Source: Terriglobia bacterium (GTDB taxonomy: Bacteria > Acidobacteriota > Terriglobia > Versatilivoradales > Versatilivoraceae). From it: DNA of 64,000 bases. Each line of letters begins with the position of its first letter. Position 1 is the first letter of the stretch. The notes under the pieces were generated by a model. The model worked only from the letters and a program-made list of their open reading frames with translations, made no database searches and was not told the DNA's origin. Below, piece by piece: positions 35,224-45,054 of this stretch. A program made the translations under genes and the position numbers. The stretch is from NCBI GenBank assembly GCA_951813285.1, contig OX638355.1, forward strand, positions 1,674,653 through 1,738,652, written 5' to 3'.

Positions 35224-36966
35224 ATGAGCCCTTCTGGCGATGGGATCGACAGAGTGAAGAGCGCGGCCGACCTGGTCCAGATTGTTGGAGAACATGTCAA
35301 GCTTCGCAAGTCGGGGAGCAGTTTCATCGGCCTCTGCCCCTTTCACTCCGAGAAGACGCCATCCTTTCACGTCCATGCCGAACGGCAATTCTTTTACTGT
35401 TTCGGCTGCCACGCCAAGGGAGACGTGATCCATTTCGTGGAAAGGATGGAGGGGTTGAGTTTCGCGGATGCCCTTCGATGGTTGGGAGAGAGATACGGCA
35501 TCCCGGTAGACAACCGGAGCCGCTCAACCGACCGCAAGGCCGGGGAGCGCCGAATTCTGCTCGAAATTCAGGCCAAGGCCGGAGGCTATTTCCGCCGGGA
35601 GCTGGCCGCCGGCACCGCCCGGCAGGCTCAACGCTATCTGGAAGCTCGGGGTCTGACTCCGGAGAGCCGGGAGCGCTTCGGCATCGGATTTGCCCCCAGG
35701 CGGTCCGATGGGCTGCTTCAGGAACTGCGGGCCGCGTATTCCCTGGATCAGTTGCGCCTCAGCGGCGTGATTCAGCGAAACGAGCGGGATTCCAGCCATT
35801 TTGACCGTTTCCGGGGCCGGGTGATGTTTCCCATCTGGAACGAGGCGGGTAAAATTGTGGGGTTTGGGGGCCGGGCCCTGGGAGAAGAGCAGCCCAAGTA
35901 CCTGAATTCGCCCGAAACGCCCCTGTACAACAAGAGCGGGACGCTCTACGCCCTGAATCTGGCCCGGGAATCGGTCCGCAAGCAGGGCCGAGCCGTTCTG
36001 GTCGAGGGATACATGGACTGTATCGCATTGCATCAGGCCGGAATCGGCAATGCAGTCGCCGTCTGCGGCACCAGTCTGACCGAGGCGCAGGTTCGCTTGC
36101 TGGGCCGCTTTACCAAGAAAGTGGTGGTGAATTTCGATCCCGACGAAGCCGGCGATTCGGCCACCCTTCGGTCGCTCGGCCTTCTGCTGGAAGGTGGCTT
36201 CGGCGTGCGTGTCCTGGCCCTGCCCGATCGGCTCGATCCGGATGCCTATATTCGCAAGCATGGGGTGGCTGCCTACAGGGAATTGCTGGAGCGGGCGCCC
36301 ACCGACTTCGAGTATCTGCTGGCGCGCGCTCAAGAAAAACATGCGGTGGAAACCATCGAGGGAAAGGTTGGCGCCATAGAAGAGTTGCTGCCTCATCTGG
36401 CCCGTGTCTCCAACCGTATCGAGCGGGAGGAAAAAACCCGGCGGGTGGCAGAGTTTTTTCAGGTGGAGGAAGCCGACGTCCGGGTGGAATTGCACAAGGC
36501 GGCCGGTGGCGACCGCCGGAAGCCGGAGTTGGTTCGCTCTCGACACAAGCCTTCCCTGAGCCCGGCGGAACGGCAACTGATCAAGGTCATTCTGGACCTG
36601 GATCGGGAGGCCGGGGACATCGTGGATCAGCTGGATCGGACCCAGGTTCACGTGGGAATGGATTCGGAAGTCGTCTTTGGCGCCATCGTCGCTCTCTACA
36701 GGAAGGATGGGCGAGTCGAGGCGGAGCGGCTGCGGGAGTCGCTGCCCGGGGACCGCGAGCAAAATTGGATCAGCGAAGCCGTTTTTGAGGAGGGAGATCA
36801 GCAACAGGTCGCCGGTTGTCTGGAGTGGCTGGGACGTAAGAGGGTGGAAAGAGAGGTTGCCCGGCTGCAACGGCAGATCGAACAGGCTGAACGCTCCCGG
36901 GACTTTCAACTTGTTGCCAGCCTTCATTCCAAAAAAGCCAGACTCACCTTGTCCGTCGCCGGCTGA
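35224..36966 (+). CDS. dnaG: DNA primase
   Basis: 580-residue primase that lays RNA primers at replication forks. N-terminal CHC2 zinc finger CPFHSEKTPSFHVH...FYCFGCHAKGD (about 36-63), the catalytic core with RGRVMFPIWNEAGKIVGFGGR, and the TOPRIM motifs LVEGYMDCIALHQAG (about 259) and VVNFDPDEAGDSA (about 301). The C-terminal helicase-binding region is short and poorly conserved. ATG 35224 is preferred, with GAGGTGAG just upstream; GTG 35218 is two codons earlier in frame. Followed by rpoD after 36 bp, the classic macromolecular-synthesis pairing. Confidence 0.96.
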   Translation: MSPSGDGIDRVKSAADLVQIVGEHVKLRKSGSSFIGLCPFHSEKTPSFHVHAERQFFYCFGCHAKGDVIHFVERMEGLSFADALRWLGERYGIPVDNRSRSTDRKAGERRILLEIQAKAGGYFRRELAAGTARQAQRYLEARGLTPESRERFGIGFAPRRSDGLLQELRAAYSLDQLRLSGVIQRNERDSSHFDRFRGRVMFPIWNEAGKIVGFGGRALGEEQPKYLNSPETPLYNKSGTLYALNLARESVRKQGRAVLVEGYMDCIALHQAGIGNAVAVCGTSLTEAQVRLLGRFTKKVVVNFDPDEAGDSATLRSLGLLLEGGFGVRVLALPDRLDPDAYIRKHGVAAYRELLERAPTDFEYLLARAQEKHAVETIEGKVGAIEELLPHLARVSNRIEREEKTRRVAEFFQVEEADVRVELHKAAGGDRRKPELVRSRHKPSLSPAERQLIKVILDLDREAGDIVDQLDRTQVHVGMDSEVVFGAIVALYRKDGRVEAERLRESLPGDREQNWISEAVFEEGDQQQVAGCLEWLGRKRVEREVARLQRQIEQAERSRDFQLVASLHSKKARLTLSVAG

Positions 36967-37002
36967 GGGCGTTCACGGTTGCCGGGGGCCGCGGGGAGAA
37001 GG

Positions 37003-38763
<1,761 letters not shown>

Positions 38764-38805
38764 ACCGCCGGATTTCGCCGGTCAACCATCCCTGTGTTCC
38801 AGTTT

Positions 38806-38882
38806 GGGCCCATAGCTCAGTTGGTTAGAGCCGCCGGCTCATAACCGGCCGGTCGTAGGTTCGAGTCCTACTGGGCCCACCA
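38806..38882 (+). tRNA. tRNA with CAT anticodon, probably tRNA-Ile (lysidine type)
   Basis: 77-nt cloverleaf: GGGCCCA acceptor pairing with TGGGCCC, D-arm GCTC-AGTTGGTTA-GAGC, anticodon stem GCCGG/CCGGC with loop CTCATAA (CAT), T-arm GTAGG/CCTAC and encoded CCA. CAT occurs in initiator Met, elongator Met and Ile2. The GGCTCATAACC and GGTCGTAGGTTCGAGTCCTAC stretches resemble Ile2 tRNAs, whose C34 is changed to lysidine; elongator Met is the alternative. It is not initiator-like, because the G-C-rich triple GGG/CCC of the anticodon stem is absent. Lies 42 bp after rpoD. Confidence 0.9.
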
Positions 38883-38904
38883 TTCCTTTCTGACAGATTC
38901 GTCC

Positions 38905-39618
38905 ATGCATCCGGATATTGAAAAACTCATCGAGCTTCAAGAGCTCGAGATTCGAATCAGGCGTGCCGCCGCCAGGATCGAGCAGCTTCCCCGGGAGATG
39001 GCCGCCATGGAGGAACAACTGGTGGCGACCAGGAGCCTGCTGGACAGTCAGGAGGCGGCCCTCGGTCGGATTGCCGCCGAAAGGCGTCAACTCGAAGGTG
39101 AAATACAGATCGTCGAGGAAAAAATTTCCAAGTACCGCTCCCAACTTTCCGAGGTGAAGACCAACGAGCAATACAAGGCGTTGCTGCACGAAATCGACTT
39201 TCACGGTGAACGAATCAGCAAGATGGAGGACGAGATCCTGGTCAATATGGAAAAGGAGGAGGGCCTGCGGGAGGCACGCCTGCTGCTGGAGCAGCAGCTT
39301 CAGAAAGAGAGCGCTCGGGTCGATCGGGAAAAGCAGGTGGCGCAAAATGAGATCGAGGAAATCAGGATCGAATTGGACGGCCGGCGAAGGGAGGCCGACG
39401 CCTTGATCGCCCTGGTTACACCGGAGGTCTACGAAACCTATCGGAAAATTGCCGCGGTGCGCAAGGGTGTGGCTCTGGCTGGAGCCGGGGAAAACTGCCG
39501 GGGCTGTCACGTGCGGGTCCGCCCCAGTGTCCTCGGTCAGGTCATGGGTGGGAAGCAGATCGTTCACTGCGACAGCTGCGACCGCTTCCTGTACTGGGCA
39601 CCGGACTCAGCCACTTGA
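38905..39618 (+). CDS. Coiled-coil protein with C-terminal C4 zinc ribbon
   Basis: 237 residues. About 1-180 form a long coiled coil dense in Glu, Arg, Leu and Gln. The C-terminus has two CxxC pairs (NCRGCHVRVRP and HCDSCDRFLYW) forming a zinc ribbon. Matches the conserved bacterial zinc-ribbon/coiled-coil family related to CT398, suggested to act in envelope or flagellar/transport functions but uncharacterised in most phyla. Begins 22 bp after the tRNA and is followed by RNase HI, with which it may be co-transcribed. Confidence 0.85.
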   Translation: MHPDIEKLIELQELEIRIRRAAARIEQLPREMAAMEEQLVATRSLLDSQEAALGRIAAERRQLEGEIQIVEEKISKYRSQLSEVKTNEQYKALLHEIDFHGERISKMEDEILVNMEKEEGLREARLLLEQQLQKESARVDREKQVAQNEIEEIRIELDGRRREADALIALVTPEVYETYRKIAAVRKGVALAGAGENCRGCHVRVRPSVLGQVMGGKQIVHCDSCDRFLYWAPDSAT

Positions 39619-39640
39619 TTCGGATAGAGGGGGAAAGCGG

Positions 39641-40147
39641 TTGACAAGCCTGACGGCCTACGTCGATGGCGGATCGCGTGGGAATCCCGGGAACGCAGGC
39701 TACGGGGTTCACATCCTGGATGGAGAGGGCAAGGTTCTGGCGAACCTTTCGGGATGCCTGGGAGTCCGCAGCAACAACTACGCCGAGTATGCGGGTCTGA
39801 TTGCGGCGCTCGACTACGCCCTCGCCAACCGGTTTGAGAGAGTGACCGTCTTTGCTGATTCGGAGCTCATGGTTCGGCAGATCAGTGGAATCTACAAGGT
39901 CAGGAGTCCCAACCTCATCAGTTCCTTCCGGCAGGCTCGCGCCCTGATCGACCGGCTCAAGGCATTCTCCATCCGTCACATCCCTCGCTCCCGGAACCGG
40001 GTGGCCGACCGCCTGGCCAACCGGGCCATGGACAGGCAGGCCGGCCGGGCGGGGGCCCGGCTGCCTGAAACAAAGGAAAAAAGACAAAAGAAAAAGAGTT
40101 ATCCACGAAGGGCCACGAAGAACGACGAAGGGCCACTAAGGCGTTGA
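39641..40147 (+). CDS. RNase HI family protein with repeat-derived tail
   Basis: 168 residues. The core (1-137) is a short RNase HI: TAYVDGGSRGNPGNAGYGVHI (first catalytic Asp), NNYAEYAGLIAALDYAL (catalytic Glu), VTVFADSELMVRQISG (Asp) and RNRVADRLANRAMD (last Asp). It degrades RNA in RNA-DNA hybrids. The last 30 residues (GARLPETKEKRQKKK onward) are Lys/Arg-rich and encoded by the left part of a dispersed repeat that begins at 40063, so the tail is acquired sequence. Start TTG 39641 has GAGGGGG 6 bases upstream. No other start fits the conserved TAYVDGG block; the frame is open far upstream but overlaps the zinc-ribbon gene. Confidence 0.85.
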   Translation: MTSLTAYVDGGSRGNPGNAGYGVHILDGEGKVLANLSGCLGVRSNNYAEYAGLIAALDYALANRFERVTVFADSELMVRQISGIYKVRSPNLISSFRQARALIDRLKAFSIRHIPRSRNRVADRLANRAMDRQAGRAGARLPETKEKRQKKKSYPRRATKNDEGPLRR

Positions 40148-40241
40148 GGTGAACCGCGACGGGATGCCAAGCTCGCGAAAAGATTGTCGATTTCCGATTG
40201 TTTCACTCTTGTACGATCCGCCCACCAGGGCGGGGGCCCGG
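40063..40241 (+). repeat. Dispersed repeat family B, longest copy
   Basis: Order of segments: GCCTGAAACAAAGG, AAAAGACAAAAGAAAAAGAG, TTATCCACGAAGGGCC, a 21-base ACGAAGAACGACGAAGGGCC insertion, AAGGCGTTGAGGTGAACCGC, TGTCGATTTCCGATTGTTTC, CCGCCCACCAGGGCGGGGGC. It fills the convergent junction between RNase HI, whose last 28 codons it encodes, and mqnA, whose stop at 40242-40244 lies at its edge. Confidence 0.7.
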
Positions 40242-41081
40242 CTAGCCTGGAGATGAGCGAGGTTGCTTTGACGGCGCACCGGTCCCGCTCGGCTGAACGA
40301 ATTGCAGTGGAATGGTTTCCGAGAGCAGCTTCATTTCCCGAGCCAGCCGGTAGAAGTGGCGCAACCCGTCCAGGTTTTCCTCGTCCAGCGAGTAATCGAT
40401 GCACCGGGTAAGGTAGGAGTGAATCTGCTGGACGGGCAACCCGAGTTGGCTAGACTGCTGGCGGACAATGTCGTCCAGGTGGGCTTGCCCGTAGCGGTAG
40501 GAGTCCTCGAAAGGGGAACTGTCCTCCATCCCGGTTTCCGCGCGGCAGGCCCAGAAGGCAAACACAAAGGGCTTGCCGGTCTCCTCACTCCAGGCTTCCG
40601 ACAGATCGCAGCGGTAGAGGCCGCCGGTATCGACGGTCAGGGCGGCGTCGCCGATCAGAAGCGCGGCATCACGGTGGCGCAACATGGAAGCCAGTTCCGG
40701 CTCGTGGGAGTAAAGGGCCGGATTGAGCTGAAACTTCATCCTGAGCAATATGCGGAGGAGGACCACCGAGGTCCTTGAGGATCGATCCAGGGCGACGCTC
40801 CTGATTTGGGGCAGCGGCACTTTGCTGACCAGCAGGACGCTTCGGACCGTTCCCTTGGCCGCCACTGAAAGGTTGGGGACGATTCTGAGGTCGGGGATGC
40901 GCTGATACTCGATGGCCGGGATCAGGCCGATGTCCACCAATCCGGCTGCTATCTTGTCGGCGCACAGCGCGGGGGGAGAGAAGTCCAGATCAAAGCGGTC
41001 TTTCGGCCGGTTGTGGATAAAGCCCCAGGACAGCGGCAGCGCATTGAGGTAGCCGACGATTGAGAGTTTGAGTTTCCTCAC
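40242..41081 (-). CDS. mqnA: Chorismate dehydratase MqnA (futalosine menaquinone pathway)
   Basis: 279-residue periplasmic-binding-protein-like enzyme that dehydrates chorismate to 3-enolpyruvyl-benzoate, the first step of the futalosine route to menaquinone. Signatures: LSIVGYLNALPLSWGF at the start, DIGLIPAIEYQRI, VRSVALDRSSRTSV, AALLIGDAAL and FVFAFWACR. GTG 41081 is the start. No other mqn genes are in the window. The start codon falls about 7 bases after a -10-like TAGAAT, so the mRNA may be leaderless. The C-terminal codons GAPSKQPRSSPG and the TAG abut the repeat at 40063-40241. Confidence 0.92.
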   Translation of the reverse strand: MRKLKLSIVGYLNALPLSWGFIHNRPKDRFDLDFSPPALCADKIAAGLVDIGLIPAIEYQRIPDLRIVPNLSVAAKGTVRSVLLVSKVPLPQIRSVALDRSSRTSVVLLRILLRMKFQLNPALYSHEPELASMLRHRDAALLIGDAALTVDTGGLYRCDLSEAWSEETGKPFVFAFWACRAETGMEDSSPFEDSYRYGQAHLDDIVRQQSSQLGLPVQQIHSYLTRCIDYSLDEENLDGLRHFYRLAREMKLLSETIPLQFVQPSGTGAPSKQPRSSPG

Positions 41082-41087
41082 TGGCGC

Positions 41088-41115
41088 ATTCTAGCTGCTT
41101 TCAGGAACCGGTGAA
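41088..41115 (-). promoter_or_regulatory. Candidate promoter giving a leaderless mqnA transcript
   Basis: On the minus strand: TTCACC (41115-41110), a 16-base spacer, TAGAAT (41093-41088), then six bases and the GTG start at 41081. Transcription would begin at or next to the start codon. There is no ribosome-binding site in the six bases. Confidence 0.4.
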
Positions 41116-41183
41116 AGCGGCCATCTTGAATCGACGACGCCGGACTGCAGCCGGGGGATTCCGGACGCAGGAGGGGAGAATCC

Positions 41184-41212
41184 TGCAGTGGCCGGTGCTT
41201 TTCCAGTATAAT
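41184..41212 (+). promoter_or_regulatory. Candidate promoter of the C-terminal processing protease
   Basis: Perfect TATAAT at 41207-41212 with a weak -35 (TGCAGT, 41184-41189, 17-base spacing). Predicted start near 41219 leaves about 27 bases including GGAGG before ATG 41246. This supports that ATG over an upstream in-frame ATG at 41111. Confidence 0.45.
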
Positions 41213-41245
41213 TCCAGTCATGGAGCCGTTCAGCCTGGAGGCAAA

Positions 41246-42460
41246 ATGAGTTACCGCAACAAGTTCCTGGTGATTCTGGTTTCAACCGTGCTGGTGTTCT
41301 ATTGCGTGGTAGGAGGTCTGCTGGGGAGAGACGGCGGCGGCCAATCCTATGCGCCACTGAGCATCTTCATCGAGGTGCTTGCCAAGATCCAGGGGGTTTA
41401 TGTAGAGGATCCCAATCTTTCCAAGGTCATGCACGGGGCTCTGCTGGGCCTGCTGGAGTCTCTGGACCCTTACAGCACCTATCTGACGGCGGAGGAATAC
41501 CGCCGTTACCAGAAGTCCAGGACCAGCGGAGACGGGGACATCGGGCTGGAACTGTCCAAGGAAAGGTCGCTGGGGTATATCAAGGTCATCCACCCCATCG
41601 AAGGGAGCGCGGCGGAGAAGTCGGGCGTGAAGCCGGGGGATATCATTGAGTCCATCGATGGAGTCACCACCCGAAACATCGGCCTGGTTCAGGCCGGGTA
41701 CCTGCTTTCGGGCGATGCCGAATCCAAGGTGGAGCTCAAGATCCGCAGGATTGGACGATCCGAGCCGGTGCTGCTGTCAGTGTCGAGGGAGCGACGTTTG
41801 CCTCCTTCAGTCCGGGGGCGCCTGCTGAAAGACCAAATTGGCTACCTGAGAATTCCCCGCTTTGTGGATGGAGTGAGCGCCGAGACGCGAGAACAACTGA
41901 AGAGCCTGGAGGCTCAGGGGGCCAGGAAGCTCGTCCTGGATCTCCGCAATTGCGGGGGTGAGGCCTTTGAGGAGGGGGTTGGGGTGGCCAATCTGTTCCT
42001 GGACCACGGTGTGATCGCCTATTCGGAGGGCCAAAAGTCTCCCAGGAAGGAGTTCGTGGCCAACCCGGAGAAGGTTGTCTCAAGGCTGCCGCTGGCAGTG
42101 CTCCAGAACTCCGGGAGCGCCTCGGCGGCCGAGATTGTGTCCTCGGCCATCAAGGAAAACCGAAGAGGGGACATCGTGGGAGACCGCAGTTTCGGCAAGG
42201 CCTCCGTACAACAACTCTTTGCCCTTCCCGGAGGCGCGGCCGTGCTGCTTTCGGTCAACAAGTACTACTCTCAATCGGGTCAGGTGATCCAGGCCCGGGG
42301 CATCGCTCCCGACCACGAGGTCAGGCAGGCCTCGATCCGGCCCACCTCCGGAAAGGATCCCGGTGGAGCCGATTCCGGGCCGGAAGATGAAGACCTGCAA
42401 CTGAAAAAAGCCATCGAAATTCTCAACTCGTCCGCCGTCCCCGGGCGTGAGGCTGCGTAA
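41246..42460 (+). CDS. S41-family C-terminal processing peptidase
   Basis: 404-residue envelope serine protease. An N-terminal signal/anchor helix (FLVILVSTVLVFYCVVGGLL, about 7-26) is followed by a tail-recognition region (SLDPYSTYLTAEEYRRY). A PDZ domain (about 95-180: IKVIHPIEGSAAEKSGVKPGDII) and the S41 core complete the chain. The Ser of LQNSGSASAAEIV and the Lys of GDRSFGKASVQ form the Ser-Lys dyad. Such proteases cleave the C-terminal tails of exported proteins. ATG 41246 has GGAGG 6 bases upstream. Confidence 0.93.
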   Translation: MSYRNKFLVILVSTVLVFYCVVGGLLGRDGGGQSYAPLSIFIEVLAKIQGVYVEDPNLSKVMHGALLGLLESLDPYSTYLTAEEYRRYQKSRTSGDGDIGLELSKERSLGYIKVIHPIEGSAAEKSGVKPGDIIESIDGVTTRNIGLVQAGYLLSGDAESKVELKIRRIGRSEPVLLSVSRERRLPPSVRGRLLKDQIGYLRIPRFVDGVSAETREQLKSLEAQGARKLVLDLRNCGGEAFEEGVGVANLFLDHGVIAYSEGQKSPRKEFVANPEKVVSRLPLAVLQNSGSASAAEIVSSAIKENRRGDIVGDRSFGKASVQQLFALPGGAAVLLSVNKYYSQSGQVIQARGIAPDHEVRQASIRPTSGKDPGGADSGPEDEDLQLKKAIEILNSSAVPGREAA

Positions 42461-42554
42461 CGAATTGTTGATTGGGGAATTTGACGGCTGATGCCGCCGC
42501 AAATCCAATCCACAATCTACAATCCAATCCGTCCCTGCGTGCAAAACTCCTCAA

Positions 42555-43331
42555 TCAACCGCCTTCCCTGAGTCTGGCCTGAGCCTCCTCCCTCAGCGAG
42601 TCGATGTCAGCTCTCATCCTCTTCATGGCTTCCGCATAGCCTGCCGGTGTCGCCGTCGGTGAGTTCAGGGTGTCCAGCACGTTTTGCTCCGCTTGAATGA
42701 AGGGTTGGCAATAGTCCAGCAGGAGGGGCGCAACACGGTTGGGAATCGAAACCACTCCGTTGCCGTCGGCGTGGATCAAGTCCCCCGGGTGGACCTGCAG
42801 TCCTCCAACGACGACCGGCAGATGGAAATCGAGAAACCGGCAGTAGCCGTGGGAGACGACGATGGAAGAAGCCCAGCAGGGGAATCGCAACTCCCGGACC
42901 TGTTCGATGTCCCGTCCCGCTCCACTGGTGATGATCCCGGTGAATCCAAAGGTTTGAAAGGCGGTGACCATCACTTCGCCGTAGGTCGCGGCTCGGGGAG
43001 TCTCGTCCATGTCCTGAACCACCATGATCCTGGGTGCGGGCAGGGAAGCGGCGTCCTGGATGAGCTGTCCCATTCCCACGTAGGAATCTCCTTGTTCGGC
43101 CGGATAGCCGGAGCGGTAGGTCGCGGTGACAGCGTAGCCGACGACCGGAGGCAGCTCGGGATAGATCGCCTTCAGAGAGGAGTTGCTGAAGCCGGCGACT
43201 CGGGAGCGCAGGTTGAACAGTTCGATGACGTTGGCGATGGTCGGCGAATCGAACCGCGTGAGTTCCTGCAACCGGCTGCCACTGAGAGGGGGTGTGCTGT
43301 TGGTGGGCTGGTTCTGAGCGGATGGGTTCAT
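42555..43331 (-). CDS. RraA-like family protein (possible HMG/CHA-type aldolase)
   Basis: 258 residues of the RraA/HMG-aldolase fold. Core motifs: LTRFDSPTIANVIELF, PPVVGYAVTATYR, IMVVQDMDETPRAATYGEVM, GFTGIITSGAGRDIEQV and LQVHPGDLIHADGNGVVSIP. The family spans true regulators of RNase E and metal-dependent aldolases for 4-hydroxy-4-methyl-2-oxoglutarate and related acids. The Asp-Gly segment near the C-terminus fits the enzyme branch, but no pathway gene adjoins. Excellent GGAGGAG before ATG 43331. It ends 94 bp from the convergent protease gene; the gap holds an AATC-rich imperfect inverted repeat only. Confidence 0.8.
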   Translation of the reverse strand: MNPSAQNQPTNSTPPLSGSRLQELTRFDSPTIANVIELFNLRSRVAGFSNSSLKAIYPELPPVVGYAVTATYRSGYPAEQGDSYVGMGQLIQDAASLPAPRIMVVQDMDETPRAATYGEVMVTAFQTFGFTGIITSGAGRDIEQVRELRFPCWASSIVVSHGYCRFLDFHLPVVVGGLQVHPGDLIHADGNGVVSIPNRVAPLLLDYCQPFIQAEQNVLDTLNSPTATPAGYAEAMKRMRADIDSLREEAQARLREGG

Positions 43332-43385
43332 GGTTGATCTCCTCCTTCGGTCTGGTGTAACCCCGCGAATAGAGCAGGGCCCTTC

Positions 43386-44012
43386 TCAACCCCAGGGGCC
43401 TGCCCCGCGCGATGATATGGCCGAAACCAGGTCACCGAGACCAGGGTCGGGCCGTTGAAAAAGCCGAATGCCGGCAATCCCCGCCGCACCCTGCTTGAGA
43501 CAGTCGAGGTAATTGTGAAGATCGATCCCTCCCAGGGCGAAAACCGGTCGGTTGGATTGCTGCACGGCCGCTCTCAAGGCCGCCGGTGTGACCGGCGGTC
43601 CGTATTGTCGTTTGGAAGGGGTCTCGAACACGGGGCCGAAAACCAGATAGTCGACCCCCTGGCGGAGAGCCTTGTCCACTTCCGACCGGTTGTGGGTGGA
43701 GACGCCGATCAGAAATCCCTTTTTTGAGACCCGGGCCCGAACGGCATCGGCGGGCATGGATGTCTGCGCCAGGTGTACCCCATCCAGGTCGGCCGCCAGG
43801 GCAATGTCCAAACGGTCATTGATCAGGATCCTGGTAGTATGACCCCGAGCCATGGCTCGGGCTTTCAGGGCGATCCGGTAGAGTTCCCGAGCCGGCAGGT
43901 CCTTTTCCCGAATCTGAAGAAAATCGACTCCCACGCGGATGATCTGACGGATGTGTTGAAGGATGGGGACCTCGGAGGTCTTGCGGTCCGTGATGCAGTA
44001 GGTCCATGCCAT
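43386..44012 (-). CDS. thiE: Thiamine phosphate synthase
   Basis: 208-residue TIM-barrel enzyme that couples hydroxymethylpyrimidine diphosphate to thiazole phosphate. Typical blocks: YCITDRKTSEVPILQHI, VDFLQIREKDLPARELY (substrate-binding QIREKD), RILINDRLDIALAADLDGVHLAQ, IGVSTHNRSEVDKA, VDYLVFGPVFETPSKR and PVFALGGIDLHNY. The TenI subgroup, which acts as a thiazole tautomerase, is the alternative because no other thi genes are near. ATG 44012 directly follows the TAG of the small membrane gene. No TPP riboswitch seen. Confidence 0.85.
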   Translation of the reverse strand: MAWTYCITDRKTSEVPILQHIRQIIRVGVDFLQIREKDLPARELYRIALKARAMARGHTTRILINDRLDIALAADLDGVHLAQTSMPADAVRARVSKKGFLIGVSTHNRSEVDKALRQGVDYLVFGPVFETPSKRQYGPPVTPAALRAAVQQSNRPVFALGGIDLHNYLDCLKQGAAGIAGIRLFQRPDPGLGDLVSAISSRGAGPWG

Positions 44013-44264
44013 CTACTTGGCGTTGAGTTGGGCCAGGGTTGCCTTGAAATGGACGGCTTCCCACAGGCCGATGCCGATGTCGACGATTCCCAGACCGGAC
44101 ACGCCCCCCCGAAAATAGTTGCTGAGCACCAGCTGCTTCATCGGGGGGAGGTAGTGGAGAAAGAGATTGCGCTCCCAATAGGGTGTCCAGGGGAAGATCA
44201 CAAGGAAGAGACCGAGCTCGAAACAAAAGAATATAAAGACGATGACCAGTATCTTGTTAGCCAT
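44013..44264 (-). CDS. Small membrane protein of unknown function
   Basis: 83 residues with an N-terminal hydrophobic helix (ILVIVFIFFCFELGLFLVIF), an aromatic-rich stretch (PWTPYWERNLFLHYLPP) and a weakly hydrophobic glycine-rich second segment (GGVSGLGIVDIGIGLWEAV). I do not recognise the family. Real coding is supported by GGAAGAA before ATG 44264, a 3-bp gap to rnhB and an immediate TAG/ATG junction with thiE, i.e. full operon packing. The topology suggests two membrane passes. Confidence 0.7.
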   Translation of the reverse strand: MANKILVIVFIFFCFELGLFLVIFPWTPYWERNLFLHYLPPMKQLVLSNYFRGGVSGLGIVDIGIGLWEAVHFKATLAQLNAK

Positions 44265-44267
44265 TCA

Positions 44268-44999
44268 CTAATTCTTCCAGTTCTTCAATCCGCCTTTTGG
44301 GTCGACATTTTCGCCTCCTGCGCGGGGATCCATTGAATCCAGACCGCAGACGCCCCGAAAGCTGCTGCGGTGGAGGGGAGTCGGTCCAAACCGCTTCAGG
44401 GCTTCGCGGTGTTTCCGGGTGCCGTATCCCATGTTGTTTCTCAGGTCATAACCCGGATAGCGTGCATCCAGGTCCACTATCAAGCGGTCCCTGGCCACCT
44501 TGGCCAGGATCGAGGCGGCCGCGATGGAGAGGGAGCGCCGGTCGCCCCCCACGATGGACCGCTGGGGCATCGAAATCGGCACGACCACATCGCCGTCACA
44601 CAGCAGAAAGTCCGGCCTTGTTTCCAGCTTTTCGACAGCCAGCAGCATGGCTCGCCGGGTGGCTTCCAGGATGTTGATCCGATCGATGGTGGATGAGTCC
44701 ACGAAGGCGACGGCACAGGCTTCAGCCGTCTTTCCGATTTCATCGGCCAGCATCGACCGCCGCCGGGGACTCAGTGCCTTGGAGTCGTTGATGCCCGGCG
44801 GGATCCGCTGGGAGTTCATGATTACCGCGGCGGCGCAAACGGGGCCGAACAGAGCCCCCCGACCCACCTCGTCCAACCCCGCGATCCTGCGGTAGCCGAG
44901 GTCCTGGGCCTGGACTTCGAATTTGAGATTACAGTGAGCTGTGTGGGTAGGGTGGGTGGATGCAGGCGGCAGGAGTGCCTCGCAGAAAGAACCTGGAAT
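44268..44999 (-). CDS. rnhB: Ribonuclease HII (start codon unclear)
   Basis: RNase HII removes ribonucleotides from DNA and RNA in hybrids. The core is complete: YRRIAGLDEVGRGALFGPV (first Asp-Glu), INDSKALSPRRR, CAVAFVDSSTIDRINI, FLLCDGDVVVP (Asp), GGDRRSLSIAAASILAKVARDR (Asp) and GYGTRKHREALKRFGPTPLHR. No ATG, GTG or TTG exists in frame between the rplS stop at 45055 and this core. The coordinates given assume ATT at 44999, with GGAG 9 bases upstream; CTG 44972 is another possibility. The only in-frame ATG (45248) would overlap rplS by 194 bp. About 70 residues follow the usual start of the family core, so length is otherwise normal. Confidence 0.8.
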   Translation of the reverse strand: MPGSFCEALLPPASTHPTHTAHCNLKFEVQAQDLGYRRIAGLDEVGRGALFGPVCAAAVIMNSQRIPPGINDSKALSPRRRSMLADEIGKTAEACAVAFVDSSTIDRINILEATRRAMLLAVEKLETRPDFLLCDGDVVVPISMPQRSIVGGDRRSLSIAAASILAKVARDRLIVDLDARYPGYDLRNNMGYGTRKHREALKRFGPTPLHRSSFRGVCGLDSMDPRAGGENVDPKGGLKNWKN

Positions 45000-45054
45000 G
45001 TCCGTGGGCTCCGGAGGATCCTCCCGAGTTCGCTGCCGGCGGAAGCGCTCCGGG

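Noticed and set aside
32698..35433. 911-codon open frame antisense to mutS2
   Set aside because: GC-rich complement of a real gene; no motif, and the plus strand carries all MutS2 signatures.
38806..38882. Initiator tRNA-Met
   Set aside because: The anticodon stem lacks the three consecutive G-C pairs of initiators and 1:72 is a normal pair.
43386..44030. TPP riboswitch before thiE
   Set aside because: The start codon abuts the previous gene; no leader exists to hold one.
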